DNA of 64,000 nt. It comes from Lentisphaeria bacterium. Its GTDB lineage: Bacteria > Verrucomicrobiota > Lentisphaeria > Victivallales > Victivallaceae. How positions within the stretch are numbered: the stretch's first letter is position 1; each line of letters begins with the position of its first letter. The notes beneath the pieces were generated by a model that saw only the letters and a list, made by a program, of their open reading frames with translations, ran no database searches and had not been told where the DNA came from. Positions 26,328 to 35,485 of the stretch are shown in pieces. The stretch is taken from assembly GCA_017504435.1 (NCBI GenBank), contig JAFVRD010000045.1, forward strand, positions 1 to 64,000, given 5' to 3'. A program made the position numbers and the translations under genes.

Positions 26328-27485
26328 ATGGAAGAAACCGCATCCCCCGCACCGCTAAACTCAAAAAACGCTGCTGACATCCCGGAACTTTCGCCGAAAG
26401 TGAAAAACTGGATAATTAAAATATCGCTTATAATCATTGCGTTGGTAGTGTTTCAACTGCCTTTGTATATGGTAAATGAACTCGCAACTGAACGCAAACA
26501 GCAATCTTTGGATGTGCAAAATGAAATCACTGAAAATTGGGGCAAAGAACAAGTTATAACCCTCTCGCCAATCGCAGCATCAACAGAAGCAACCGCAGAA
26601 ATCACTCCTGAAATACGTTACCGCGGCATTTATCAGACAGTAGTCTACACTTCAAAAATCAAAATCTGTTCAGAGTACAAAAATCTTCCCGCCGGGAAAA
26701 CGGAATTTATAAAGATTTCTGACCCGAAGGGGATTCTAAGTATATCTGCCACGATCAACGGCAAGAGTACAGATTTTGAAAAATACTTGGAATTCTCTTT
26801 GCCGCAGGGAGATTCAAAATGTGAAATCACTCTGCTGCTCCGCGGCAGCGGCAAACTGATGTTTACTCCGGGAACAGCAAACAATAATATCAAAATCACC
26901 GGTGCATGGGACAGTCCCGGGTTCACCGGTGATATTCTGCCGGAAAAACGGACTGTCGGTAAAGATAATTTTTCCGCAGAATGGAACTTGAGCAAATTCA
27001 ACAACGCAGAGTCATCAGTCGGAGTGAATCTCTGCATTTCTGCGGGAACTTATCAGCAGGTGGAAAGATGTTTTACTTACGCGACATTTTTCCTGATCGT
27101 CTTTTTCTTCACACTGCTGGCGGCTGAACTCATCACAAAAGTAAAAGTTCATCCCTTGCAATATCTCGTGGCATCAGGTGCGCCGGTACTTTTTTATCTG
27201 ATGGTACTGGCATTTTCGGAAAGGATCGGATTTACTGCCGGGTACGTTGTCAGCTCGTTAATTATCGTGGCAATGGTGACGATGTATGCAAAAATGTTTC
27301 TCGGCAAAATGATTCCTGCACTGGTCATCGGAACCATTTTCGCCGGCAGTTATCTGCTCAATTTTGTGATTTTGCAAATGGAAGATCTCGCGCTGATGTC
27401 CGGAACGATCGTACTGGCAGTCATTCTTGCCGTATTGATGGCGCTTACCGGAAAGATCAACCGTAATCAGGATATCATTCAATGA
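26328..27485 (+). CDS. creD: CreD-like inner membrane protein
   Basis: 385 residues. One N-terminal membrane helix (WIIKISLIIIALVVFQLPLYMV), a ~190-residue periplasmic domain (EITPEIRYRGIYQTVVYTSKIKI is the family hallmark region) and five to six C-terminal helices match the CreD/inner membrane protein family. In E. coli CreD belongs to the CreBC regulon and affects envelope integrity and colicin tolerance; no creBC is seen here. AAGGAAG precedes the ATG. The stop overlaps the next start (ATGA). The family's typical length is ~450, so this copy is on the short side. Confidence 0.82.
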   Translation: MEETASPAPLNSKNAADIPELSPKVKNWIIKISLIIIALVVFQLPLYMVNELATERKQQSLDVQNEITENWGKEQVITLSPIAASTEATAEITPEIRYRGIYQTVVYTSKIKICSEYKNLPAGKTEFIKISDPKGILSISATINGKSTDFEKYLEFSLPQGDSKCEITLLLRGSGKLMFTPGTANNNIKITGAWDSPGFTGDILPEKRTVGKDNFSAEWNLSKFNNAESSVGVNLCISAGTYQQVERCFTYATFFLIVFFFTLLAAELITKVKVHPLQYLVASGAPVLFYLMVLAFSERIGFTAGYVVSSLIIVAMVTMYAKMFLGKMIPALVIGTIFAGSYLLNFVILQMEDLALMSGTIVLAVILAVLMALTGKINRNQDIIQ

Positions 27486-28123
27486 AGAAATTTTGGAAAA
27501 TCGTCATGTGGACAACCGTTTCCGCCGTGATACTCGCGGCGGGAGCGATATTATTCGCATGGTACTGCAATTCTGTGATCATTGATTGCAGGAGATATTG
27601 CAGTTGTGATATAAATAAAATTCCGGAAACGGAAACCGCATTGCTGTTGGGCGCGGCGAACATCACGCCCAACGGGGTGCCGAATTTATATTTTGCCGGA
27701 CGTATTGATGCGGCGGCAGCACTATTCAAAGCTGGAAAAATCAAACATATTCTCATATCCGGTGATAACAGCCGGATTGATTATGATGAGCCGACCGACA
27801 TGAAAAATGCTCTTGTTGAACGCGGCGTACCGGAAACGGCAATGACGCTGGACTATGCCGGATTACGGACACTGGATTCTGTTGTACGGGCCAAAAAGGT
27901 TTTCGGCAGAAATAAAATTCTCATTATCACCCAGCCGGGACACGCCGAAAGAGCCGTTTATATCGCCGGAAAACACGGTATTGAAGCGACCGCTTTCTAT
28001 GCCGCTGAACCGGAACACTTTAAATGGCTTATCGCCCGCAACCGCAAACGGGAAAATTTCGCCTGCATCGCCGCCTGGCTCGATGTCAATATTTTATGCC
28101 GCAAACCGAAATTTGAAAAATAA
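27482..28123 (+). CDS. SanA-like DUF218 envelope protein
   Basis: 213 residues. An N-terminal membrane anchor (TTVSAVILAAGAILFAWYC) precedes a DUF218 domain: ALLLGAANITPNG, LYFAGRIDAAAALFKAGKIKHILISGDNS, DEPTDMKNALVERGVP, DYAGLRTLDSVVRAKKVFG and ITQPGHAERAVYIA match SanA/YdcF-type proteins. SanA affects vancomycin permeability at high temperature in enterobacteria; the reaction is unknown. It is coupled to creD by a 4-base overlap, suggesting a shared envelope role. Confidence 0.88.
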   Translation: MKKFWKIVMWTTVSAVILAAGAILFAWYCNSVIIDCRRYCSCDINKIPETETALLLGAANITPNGVPNLYFAGRIDAAAALFKAGKIKHILISGDNSRIDYDEPTDMKNALVERGVPETAMTLDYAGLRTLDSVVRAKKVFGRNKILIITQPGHAERAVYIAGKHGIEATAFYAAEPEHFKWLIARNRKRENFACIAAWLDVNILCRKPKFEK

Positions 28124-28232
28124 CTTCGGAGAATTTCAAACTGCAACAAAAGACATTTGAATCCATACCCTGCATTGCTGTCTCACGGTCGGAGAATGCA
28201 AAACAACAGATAACAGGTAATTTTGTGCCAGA

Positions 28233-29978
28233 TCAACGGACAGCGGCATTACGGCGGCGTGCAAATTCGGCGCGCCAATCAATATCAAAAAGACGGTAGG
28301 GGCGGTTGGCTTTGACATCCTCCAGCCATATTCCCATGTAGCGGTTTATATGCGGCAATTCGAGGACCAGACGTTTTTTCTGCCGCCGGCACCAGGTGAT
28401 GAATTGTTTTAATTCTGCTGCGGTAATGGTACGTGCCATTTCGCGGTCGTAGAGTTTTTTGAAACGAATCAGATATTTAACCCATATTTCCAGATCAGCA
28501 GCCGGCCGGATATCCGGCAGCTTGCGTGCCAAACGGCGGGCGGAGGGCAGAAGTTTTTCCAGCTGCCCGGTTTTGATCCGGCAGAAAAGCGATGCCGGGG
28601 TCGGAATATGGCAATCATTCAGCGAATCCACGATCTTGCCTGCCTGTTTGTAAAATTGCCGTGCTTCATCGGCGTATTTTCCGAAACGGCGTTCATAAAA
28701 CCGGTTCATGGTGCTTTCAAAATCCTCTCCCCGGGCAGCCGCAGCCATCATGCGGTAATTGCTGCCGTAGACGCTCCAGTGACCGGGGCGCATCTGAGTA
28801 AGCACGCCGTCGACCTGATGTTCGTGATAATAAACAAATTCGTCGAAAAGCCGTTTCCAGAAAAACAGCGGCAGAGACATATTGAAATTGATGCCGGCAA
28901 AATATTCATAGAGCATCAATTCGCCGCCGGCTTTGGCGCGTTCCCACGCCAACAGATCATTGAGAAATCCGCGGTTGGTGGGACATGCCGGATCAAATAA
29001 ATCATGATTTACGCACCGCCAGTAATTGGCGAGCTGAACGGATATACCGGAGGTGAGCCGGAATCCCGGAGCCGGAGATGAGTAGTTGACGTAAGCAAAA
29101 AAATTCACTGTCAGCTCCGGGGCTTCCCGATGAACATGTCCGGCAACCTCGGCAATAAATCCATCATAGGCTTTTTCGGCATAAAAATAACGTTTATCAG
29201 ATGAAAATATATGAAATTTCCGGTGGTCATCCTCCTGATAATAACTTGAGCAGCGGGGGCATTCACACCATCCGTAACCGTCATTGGGATTGAGTCCGAT
29301 GCGGGTGATTTCCGGATTTTTCCGCTTGTAAGCGAGCAGTTGCCGGGCAATTTCCTGCCGTAATCCCGGTTCAGAGGTGCAAAGCTGCCGGATGGCACTG
29401 GAGATGCCGGGGATACCTTTGACATCGGCATCGCCTCTGACTGCGAAATATTCCGGATGGGATGCACCGTATTTTTCCTGAGGAATCAGATATTCAAAGT
29501 TATGATGCCCGCTTTCGATAATAATGCCGCGTACTGCAGCAAATTGTTTCAATTCATCGGAAAGTTCATCGTAATACTTCATCCATACCAGCAGATAATT
29601 CAGCTTATTTTTGACCATAAAGTCAAAAATATCAATTGTTTTCTGTGTTTCAAACGGAAACTCCTGAATAAAACCGCAGCGGCGGATGCGAACTTTTTTT
29701 GCCGGAACCAGCACTCCGTCCGGTACATTTTTACAGACCGCATCCGGATCAAAATCCTCGGTGCCCGGCTCAAAAAAATCGTAGCCCAGAAAACGTTCGG
29801 CGCAATCATACACCGCATAAAGCAATTCAACATCGGTCGGAGCATTAAAAATCCATTCGCCATTCTGCCGGAGAATTTCAAAGGAGGGTAATTCCGGAAC
29901 AATATTGAATACAGCCTTGCCGCCGCTGAAACGCTGCCATTCCTGTTGTGCCAGCTGTAATGTCGGTGAAATATTCAT
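28233..29978 (-). CDS. DUF4838-type glycan-related protein
   Basis: 581 residues with no signal peptide evident. The order is an alpha-glucuronidase/hexosaminidase-like N-terminal fold (ILRQNGEWIFNAPTDVELLYAVYDCAERFLGYDFFEPG), then a barrel-like region with MVKNKLNYLLVWMKYYDE and the hallmark GLNPNDGYGWCECPRC, in which the paired cysteines are seen in DUF4838 members of Lentisphaerota and Planctomycetes. A helical C-terminus follows. The family is assumed to be glycoside-hydrolase-like; catalysis is not proven. It stands alone; no ribosome site is obvious at the ATG. Confidence 0.78.
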   Translation of the reverse strand: MNISPTLQLAQQEWQRFSGGKAVFNIVPELPSFEILRQNGEWIFNAPTDVELLYAVYDCAERFLGYDFFEPGTEDFDPDAVCKNVPDGVLVPAKKVRIRRCGFIQEFPFETQKTIDIFDFMVKNKLNYLLVWMKYYDELSDELKQFAAVRGIIIESGHHNFEYLIPQEKYGASHPEYFAVRGDADVKGIPGISSAIRQLCTSEPGLRQEIARQLLAYKRKNPEITRIGLNPNDGYGWCECPRCSSYYQEDDHRKFHIFSSDKRYFYAEKAYDGFIAEVAGHVHREAPELTVNFFAYVNYSSPAPGFRLTSGISVQLANYWRCVNHDLFDPACPTNRGFLNDLLAWERAKAGGELMLYEYFAGINFNMSLPLFFWKRLFDEFVYYHEHQVDGVLTQMRPGHWSVYGSNYRMMAAAARGEDFESTMNRFYERRFGKYADEARQFYKQAGKIVDSLNDCHIPTPASLFCRIKTGQLEKLLPSARRLARKLPDIRPAADLEIWVKYLIRFKKLYDREMARTITAAELKQFITWCRRQKKRLVLELPHINRYMGIWLEDVKANRPYRLFDIDWRAEFARRRNAAVR

Positions 29979-30062
29979 ATTTTAATCAATCATTTTTGGA
30001 CAGTTGATGTTAAAAAATTTGTAAAACCTGTACATACGCCGGTAATTGTTCACAACAAATGA

Positions 30063-30107
30063 AAGCAGGGAATCTTCCCCTTTTTCCAAAAGGGCTTCTT
30101 CCCTGCA
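30063..30107 (-). terminator. Probable terminator hairpin after pnp
   Basis: A long interrupted hairpin: outer arms GCAGGGAA / TTCCCTGC (30065-30072, 30099-30106), inner arms CCCTTTT / AAAAGGG (30078-30084, 30088-30094), with a near-symmetric internal loop. The minus-strand tail is TTTCATTTGTTG, a modest T tract. Confidence 0.65.
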
Positions 30108-30140
30108 GAAGTGTTTCAGCAACCGCCGATCCTTAACGGA

Positions 30141-32255
30141 TCATTCGCCCAACTCTTTGAGAGCAGCTTTACGGCTGAGCCGGATTTTTCCGGCATTGTC
30201 AATGTCGATGACTTTGACGGTAACAAAATCACCCTCATTGCAGATATCGGTGACTTTATTGACCCGGTAATCAGCCATCTCAGAAATATGGAGCAAACCA
30301 TCCATACCCGGCAGGATCTCCACAAAAGCACCGAAATCACGGATGGTAACGACTTTACCGCGATAGATCTTGCCGACTTCAGCTTCCGCAGTGCAGGCAA
30401 GCACGCGATCTTTGGCAGCGGTGAGCTGTTCGAGATTGCCCGCCATGATTTTGACGGTACCGTCTTCTTCAACATCAATACTTGCACCGGTTTCATCGGT
30501 GATGGAACGGATATTTTTACCGCCGGGACCGATCAGGGCACCGATTTTTTCCGGATTGATCTGAACCACGTCGATGCGCGGAGCGCGGGGACTGATGTCC
30601 GGGCGGGGAGCAGGGATGCATTCTTCGATCACATCCAGGATTTTCAGACGGGCAATGCGGTTGCGTTCCATCGCTTCGCAAAGCAGGTCGATCGGAATAC
30701 CCGGCAGTTTCAGGTCAAGCTGGAATCCGGTAATACCTTCACGGGTACCGCAAACTTTGAAGTCCATATCACCGAAGTGGTCTTCCGCACCGAGAATGTC
30801 AGTCAGCAGCAGACGTTCGCCGTTGTCACCGGTGACCAGACCGCAGGAAATACCTGCGACCGGAGCAGTGATCGGCACACCGGCATCCATCAGAGCCAGT
30901 GTGGCACCGCAAACACTCGCCATAGAGGTGGAACCATTGGAACTCATGATTTCAGAGACGCAACGCACCACATAGGGGAAATCTGCGGGAACGACTTTGG
31001 CAACTGAACGTTCTGCCAGATTGCCGTGACCGATCTCACGGCGGCCGGGACCGGCGATACGACCGACTTCACCAACACTGTAGTTGGGGAAGTTGTAATG
31101 CAAATAGAAGCGTTTGACGGCATTACCGGTCACGCTGGTCAGGTCATCGAATTCCTGAGCATCTTTTTCATTACCCAAAGTGGCAATGACCAGAGCCTGG
31201 GTTTCACCGCGGGAGAAAAGCGAACTGCCATGCACGACCGGCAGGACACCGACTTCTGCGGAAAGCGGACGGATGTCGGTCACAGTACGGCCATCGGGAC
31301 GGAAGTGTTTTTCCAGAATAAGTTTGCGGGTGATATCGCGAACATAATCATCAAAACCTTTGGCAGTTTCAAGATTGAATTCAGCATCGCTCATATCGGC
31401 AAATTGTTCACGCAATGCGGTGCGGGCGTTGGCAAGCATGGCATTGAGAGCATTCTGACGGTTTTCTTTGCCGGGGATAGTACAAGTAACTTCGATTTCT
31501 GCGGCGCAGAAACTTTCCAGAGCACTCTGCAGAGCTTCCGGCACGAGATAGTAGTGATAATCTTTTTTGGCACGTCCGGCGATCTGAGCCAATTCGATCT
31601 GGGCGGCGCACTGCCGTTTGATCGCTTCATTGGCGCAGTACATTGCTTCGCGCATTTCAGCTTCGGTAACAAATTCAGCTTCACCCTCGATCATGATGAC
31701 CTGATCCGGACGTCCGGCATAGATCAATTCGAGAGTGCTTTTTTCCATTTCTTTGCGGGTGGGGTTGACGATGTATTTGCCATCGACCTTGCCTACGCGT
31801 ACCGCACCGACCGGACCGTCAAAGGGCAGATCGGAAAGCATCAGACTGGCAGATGCACCGACCATTGCCAGCACATCGGCATCATTGACGCCATCGGCAC
31901 TGAGCAGCATGCACTGCACCTGAACTTCGTGGAAAAAGCCTTTGGGGAACAGCGGACGGATGGGACGGTCGATCATACGGCAGGTCAGAATTTCCTTGGT
32001 GGAAGGACGACCTTCACGTTTGATATAACCGCCGGGGAATTTACCGGCTGCGCTGTATTTTTCGCGGTAATCTACCTGCAGCGGGAAAAAGTCGCTGCCT
32101 TCACGCGGTTCGCCGGAGCATGCTGCTGCAATTACGATAGTGTCACCGAGACGCACCAGACAGCTGCCGTTGGCAAGTCCGGCCATTTTTCCGGTGGAGA
32201 TCTCCATAGTTCTGGAATCATCCAGCTGGAAGACGATTTTCTTTTCTTCGCCCAT
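30141..32255 (-). CDS. pnp: Polyribonucleotide nucleotidyltransferase (PNPase)
   Basis: 704 residues. It is a phosphorolytic 3'-5' exoribonuclease and RNA-degradosome core. Two RNase PH-like domains ([19 protein letters not shown]... and [29 protein letters not shown]) flank a helical linker. The C-terminal KH domain ([18 protein letters not shown], about 560-615) and S1 domain ([26 protein letters not shown], about 630-700) are complete. The ATG at 32255 has AAAGGAT upstream; the open frame above it is the leader. The promoter at 32562-32590 gives a ~300-nt leader. No rpsO lies upstream, unlike the common arrangement. Confidence 0.97.
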   Translation of the reverse strand: MGEEKKIVFQLDDSRTMEISTGKMAGLANGSCLVRLGDTIVIAAACSGEPREGSDFFPLQVDYREKYSAAGKFPGGYIKREGRPSTKEILTCRMIDRPIRPLFPKGFFHEVQVQCMLLSADGVNDADVLAMVGASASLMLSDLPFDGPVGAVRVGKVDGKYIVNPTRKEMEKSTLELIYAGRPDQVIMIEGEAEFVTEAEMREAMYCANEAIKRQCAAQIELAQIAGRAKKDYHYYLVPEALQSALESFCAAEIEVTCTIPGKENRQNALNAMLANARTALREQFADMSDAEFNLETAKGFDDYVRDITRKLILEKHFRPDGRTVTDIRPLSAEVGVLPVVHGSSLFSRGETQALVIATLGNEKDAQEFDDLTSVTGNAVKRFYLHYNFPNYSVGEVGRIAGPGRREIGHGNLAERSVAKVVPADFPYVVRCVSEIMSSNGSTSMASVCGATLALMDAGVPITAPVAGISCGLVTGDNGERLLLTDILGAEDHFGDMDFKVCGTREGITGFQLDLKLPGIPIDLLCEAMERNRIARLKILDVIEECIPAPRPDISPRAPRIDVVQINPEKIGALIGPGGKNIRSITDETGASIDVEEDGTVKIMAGNLEQLTAAKDRVLACTAEAEVGKIYRGKVVTIRDFGAFVEILPGMDGLLHISEMADYRVNKVTDICNEGDFVTVKVIDIDNAGKIRLSRKAALKELGE

Positions 32256-32561
32256 GATACATTTATCCTTTTGGTTAGTAGCAAGCGGTGCATCACAGGT
32301 AGCTAAACTTTTTCGATTTCCGGCAGAAATTCCGGCGGCGGAATCCCGGTATCGCCTCCCCGTATTTAATTTCACTCAATTCATGCATGCTGAGAGAAAA
32401 CGGCACTTCTCAAACTGTTGAAAAAAAATGCCCGCAGTTCCCGGATATTTCACCGGAATACTGTCCCGGAAAGCGATAACGACCGAATTCCACTGACCGC
32501 ATCACTCTGCCGCATCGCCATTTTCCGGCGGTGCGCCGCTTGCAGTTATACAATTGTTAAT
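32256..32561 (-). other. Long untranslated leader of pnp
   Basis: About 300 bases between the pnp promoter and its ATG, with no supported gene. Several CG-rich inverted repeats (for example GGCG/CGCC near 32526-32538 and CCGGCGGCGG-type runs near 32325) could fold. In E. coli PNPase controls its own leader after RNase III cleavage; a similar role here is an inference. Confidence 0.5.
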
Positions 32562-32590
32562 AATATAGCATTTAAACGCTATTTTTGCAA
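32562..32590 (-). promoter_or_regulatory. Promoter of pnp
   Basis: Minus strand TTGCAA (32585-32590), 17-base spacer, TATATT (32562-32567). The -35 lies inside the last codons of the upstream gene. Confidence 0.75.
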
Positions 32591-33709
32591 ATCCGGTATT
32601 TTGATTCCTGCCGCTGCAACTTGTAATTTGGCATAATAAAGCGCAGCTTTTTTGGCGGCTTCCTGCCGTTTGGGTTCAGCTTTCAGCAGAGTATATGCTT
32701 TTTGAGCAAGTATCACCGCCAGATCGGTACGGCCGAACGTGTGAACCATTTTGGCGTATTCCAATGCAAACAAACCTTTTTCCAGATCACTTCTGAATCC
32801 GGAAGATTTCCAGCCGAGCGCGGCCAGTGACAATACCCTGGCAACATCCAGGGACTCTGAAGATCTGCCCATTTCGGCAATAGCAAATGCCATCAGGATC
32901 CCCGGTTTGTTGACAAACGCTTTTTTTACCCGTTCAAAAAATTCCGGCACCTGAACTTCGCGTGCAGGATCTCCAAGCAATTTATACTCACTCTCAAAGA
33001 AACGGTGATCGCCGGGATTCTTCGCCTGTCCTTCCCGCGCAAGTTTGAATGCATCTTCCGGACGGTTCAATTTTTGGGTCAGCAATGCCATTTGAGCATT
33101 GAAAAGTTCCATATTTCCCGGAGTTTTAAGCCATTCATCATGAAGCATACTGACTGCTTTTTCAAATTTCTGAGCTTTGATTTCGGCATTGACTGCCTGA
33201 GCGAATCTGGTACGCCGGATCTCTTCCTGCAAGTCAAATTTGCCGGCAATACAATCTTTCAATACTTTGGGCAATGCCCGGCTGCGGCCGCGCCACAAAA
33301 CCGTATTGTCCTGATTCAATACCACCGCCAGGGGCAGCATGGAATCTTTGAGCTGCAATGCTTTCATAATTCCGGCTTGGGGATCGGCATTGACCGGAAA
33401 ACCCAAACGTATCACCCCGGGAAAACGTTTCAATTTCTCTCCGGATGCCAAGCCTATACCGGCAAATGCCGCATCTTTCCGGAAATTTTCTGCAGCCGCA
33501 GCAATCCGGGAAAAATCCATCAACGCTGCCTGATCAAGTTTCCAAATGTAAAATACTGTGAACTTTTTGCCGGAATTGATCTCTTTCAATGTCCGGCTTC
33601 TGCCGTCCAGCCACTCCGGTGAAGATAATGAATCAAGTTTCTCTCCGACTCCGGCGGCAAATGCACCTATGCAGACCAGTAATAAAAGCAAGGATGATAT
33701 TTTTTTCAT
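32579..33709 (-). CDS. Exported TlpA-like/TPR protein without redox cysteines
   Basis: 376 residues from the ATG at 33709 (the codon before it in frame is TTG-ATC). A signal peptide (MKKISSLLLLLVCIGAFAAG) is followed by a thioredoxin-like/AhpC-TSA-type fold (FTVFYIWKLDQAALMDFSRIAA, LPLAVVLNQDNTVLWRGRS). The CxxC position reads KLDQA, so it cannot act as a thiol oxidoreductase. The C-terminal ~200 residues are helical TPR-like repeats (FEKAVSMLHDEWLKTPGNMELF, AFKLAREGQAKNPGDHRFF). It may be a scaffold in the envelope; the partner is unknown. Confidence 0.72.
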   Translation of the reverse strand: MKKISSLLLLLVCIGAFAAGVGEKLDSLSSPEWLDGRSRTLKEINSGKKFTVFYIWKLDQAALMDFSRIAAAAENFRKDAAFAGIGLASGEKLKRFPGVIRLGFPVNADPQAGIMKALQLKDSMLPLAVVLNQDNTVLWRGRSRALPKVLKDCIAGKFDLQEEIRRTRFAQAVNAEIKAQKFEKAVSMLHDEWLKTPGNMELFNAQMALLTQKLNRPEDAFKLAREGQAKNPGDHRFFESEYKLLGDPAREVQVPEFFERVKKAFVNKPGILMAFAIAEMGRSSESLDVARVLSLAALGWKSSGFRSDLEKGLFALEYAKMVHTFGRTDLAVILAQKAYTLLKAEPKRQEAAKKAALYYAKLQVAAAGIKIPDLQK

Positions 33710-33723
33710 GATCAAGACTATGT

Positions 33724-34107
33724 TTATTGTTTAAGTTCTATTTGCGGTACCGGGTTAAGCAACTCCAAATCAGGTATCCGTTTTTCGTTTTCCAACCGAT
33801 AACTGCTGTAAAAACGATTGCCCCAGCCGATGAGTTTGCCGTCTTTAAAAATCAATGGGAAACACTCATCTTCGGTAATCAATCCGTCAATCCAGTTGGG
33901 CGCAAAATAGTAGTACCAGAGATCCGGACGGTTGAAACTCTCATCTTTTTCCGGTTCGCCCATGATCTCCAATACCTGCGCTTTGGTCATACCGACCCGG
34001 AGGCGTTTGGAATTTTCGACATTTATTTCAGCTTTTTTATAAGGATTTATTGCTGCACATCCACTCAACAGCAAAATCACACCAAGCATATAAAATATTT
34101 TTTTCAT
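33724..34107 (-). CDS. Small BamE/SmpA-like lipoprotein
   Basis: 127 residues. The lipobox is LLSGC (Cys 17). The core LRVGMTKAQVLEIMGEPEKDE and the following YYYFAPNWIDG, PLIFKDGKLIGWG pattern match the BLIP/BamE-like (SmpA/OmlA, DUF3192-like) fold, used in outer-membrane protein assembly or as a structural lipoprotein. GAGGGAG precedes the ATG. It begins 15 bases after the ybeY stop, so it is probably in the ybeY transcript. Whether it is true BamE cannot be told from sequence. Confidence 0.75.
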   Translation of the reverse strand: MKKIFYMLGVILLLSGCAAINPYKKAEINVENSKRLRVGMTKAQVLEIMGEPEKDESFNRPDLWYYYFAPNWIDGLITEDECFPLIFKDGKLIGWGNRFYSSYRLENEKRIPDLELLNPVPQIELKQ

Positions 34108-34122
34108 GTTTTCGCTCCCTCG

Positions 34123-34602
34123 TTATTCTTTGAATATTTCTGCAAAATCAAACGTTTTTGATAAAGTTTCCAGACACTCCTGTTCCCGGCGGCGCATTCT
34201 CCGGCGCGGCCCGGGAGTCAGGTCATCTTCGCCGGCACTGTGCAGCAGACCATGCACCAGATACAAGGTCAATTCCCGGGCGTAACCTCCTTCACGTACA
34301 GCACCTTCGCGGGCGGCTGCGTCCGGATTGATGATCAATTCGACCATGGTTTCATTTTCTTCCCATTCTGCAGCGGTGTCAAAATATGAATACGTGATCA
34401 CATCAGTCGTCCCTTCGTGCCCCAACAATTCCATATTGTATCTTGCCATGGATATGTCACCGACAAAAAGCAAATTCAGATCCCACTCAGGATTTTCCGG
34501 TAAACCGGCACACCTGGCTGCTGCATCCGCCAAACGGCGCAAATCACTTTTTTTCGGTGCCGGATGCCGCGAATTCTGCCACCGGCAATGCAATTTGATC
34601 AT
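34123..34602 (-). CDS. ybeY: Endoribonuclease YbeY (16S rRNA maturation)
   Basis: 159 residues. YbeY is a zinc endonuclease for 16S rRNA 3'-end maturation and ribosome quality control. Seen are GTTDVITYSYFD (usual GTTDVLSF) and the metal motif HGLLHSAGEDD (117-127). The canonical motif is HGxLHLxGxDH, so the third His is Asp 127 here; Asp at this position is a plausible Zn ligand and I believe occurs in some other phyla. The protein is otherwise full length. The two lipoprotein/TPR genes follow on the same strand. Confidence 0.9.
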   Translation of the reverse strand: MIKLHCRWQNSRHPAPKKSDLRRLADAAARCAGLPENPEWDLNLLFVGDISMARYNMELLGHEGTTDVITYSYFDTAAEWEENETMVELIINPDAAAREGAVREGGYARELTLYLVHGLLHSAGEDDLTPGPRRRMRRREQECLETLSKTFDFAEIFKE

Positions 34603-34808
34603 TATTACTCCTTAAATAACAGATGAAAATACTTAATATATACTATACAATGTTTTTAGCGTCAAAGCAAGTTGTATTGACTGTTCCTGCCCGGAAAATT
34701 TCAGAATCCCCCGGAATTCAGAACCGCATTTCATGCACCGGATAATGGAAAATATGAGATTGGGCAGGTGAGAAACCGGAAAAATTAAAAATTCTTTGCC
34801 AATGGCAT

Positions 34809-34837
34809 TTGCATTTTTGATTTTTCCGGAGTATATT
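34809..34837 (+). promoter_or_regulatory. Promoter of tRNA-Gln
   Basis: TTGCAT (34809-34814), 17-base spacer, TATATT (34832-34837), 12 bases before the mature tRNA. Confidence 0.7.
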
Positions 34838-34849
34838 ATGAAAGCTCGC

Positions 34850-34923
34850 AGACCTGTGGTGTAACGGTAGCACAAGTGATTCTGGTTCACTTTGTTGAGG
34901 TTCGAATCCTTACAGGTCTGCCA
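34850..34923 (+). tRNA. tRNA-Gln (anticodon CTG), CCA encoded
   Basis: Acceptor stem AGACCTG / CAGGTCT, anticodon stem AGTGA / TCACT with loop TTCTGGT (anticodon CTG), T loop TTCGAAT, G discriminator and encoded CCA at 34921-34923. Its last 19 bases are the seed of the tandem array that follows. Confidence 0.94.
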
Positions 34924-35397
34924 TTTTTTTTGTTTAAATGTTTGTGGCAGGCACCAGGAATCCTGGGATAACAGTCTGTGTGCCATTCACGAAAATAAAT
35001 TTTCTTCATAACACACAATACTGTTATTTTTTACAACGTTTGCCAACGTTGTCAGGATTCGTTTGCGGGAGGTTGCCTTCGTTTCACTCAGGCTCGTCGG
35101 GCGGGGCCCTCCGTCAAATCCTTACAGGTCTGCCATTTTTTTGTTTAAATGTTTGTGGCAGGCACCAAGTATCCTGTGATAACAGTTTGTGTGTCATTCT
35201 CGAAAATAAATTTTCTTCATAACACACAATTCTGTTATTTTTTACAACGTTTGCCAACGTTGTCAGGATTCGTTTGCGGGAGGTTGCCTTCGTTTCACTC
35301 AGGCTCGTCGGGCGGGGCCCTCCGTCGAATCCTTACAGGTCTGCCATTTTTTTTGTTTAAATGTTCGTGGCAGGCACCAAGTATCCTGTGATAACAG
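34905..35397 (+). repeat. Tandem ~211-bp repeat carrying the tRNA-Gln 3' end (2.3 copies)
   Basis: Each unit begins with (G/A)AATCC-TTACAGGTCTGCCA, the tRNA 3' end, followed by a T run. Unit starts are at 34905, 35117 and 35328 (spacing 212 and 211). The third copy stops after ATAACAG at 35397. Units differ by few substitutions and T-run length. Inside each unit are a hairpin ATAACAGT...GTGTG / CACAC...ACTGTTAT (copy 1: 34968-35027) ending in TTTTTT, a perfect hairpin ACAACGTT-TGCC-AACGTTGT (35033-35052), and a GC-rich GGAGG...CCTCC segment. Open frames across it repeat the same peptide and look incidental. No integrase is present. Confidence 0.95.
34968..35032 (+). terminator. Possible terminator of tRNA-Gln (repeated in unit 2)
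   Basis: Arms ATAACAGT-CT-GTGTG and CACAC-AAT-ACTGTTAT with a 29-base loop, then six T. The long loop makes termination uncertain. Confidence 0.45.
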
Positions 35398-35425
35398 ACA
35401 AACGTATGTCTTTTTTGCAGTGGAG

Positions 35426-35472
35426 CAGTCTGCAAGCGGCGGCATAAGCCGCTTTTGTCCCGGCACAGACTG
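35426..35472. other. Two-part stem-loop between tandem array and dispersed repeat
   Basis: Outer arms CAGTCTG (35426-35432) / CAGACTG (35466-35472) enclose inner arms AAGCGGC (35434-35440) / GCCGCTT (35448-35454). It is not followed by a T tract. No gene is seen between 35398 and 35561. Confidence 0.6.
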
Positions 35473-35485
35473 GGCGGAACCGGAT

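Noticed and set aside
30574-32306. Long plus-strand open frames opposite pnp (133 and 426 aa)
   Set aside because: They are antisense shadows of pnp, which has full family motifs; they have no ribosome sites or recognisable domains.
34938-35391. Two similar open frames (~94 and 80 aa) across the tandem array
   Set aside because: They repeat the same peptide because the DNA repeats, begin behind a tRNA, lack ribosome sites and run through the hairpins.
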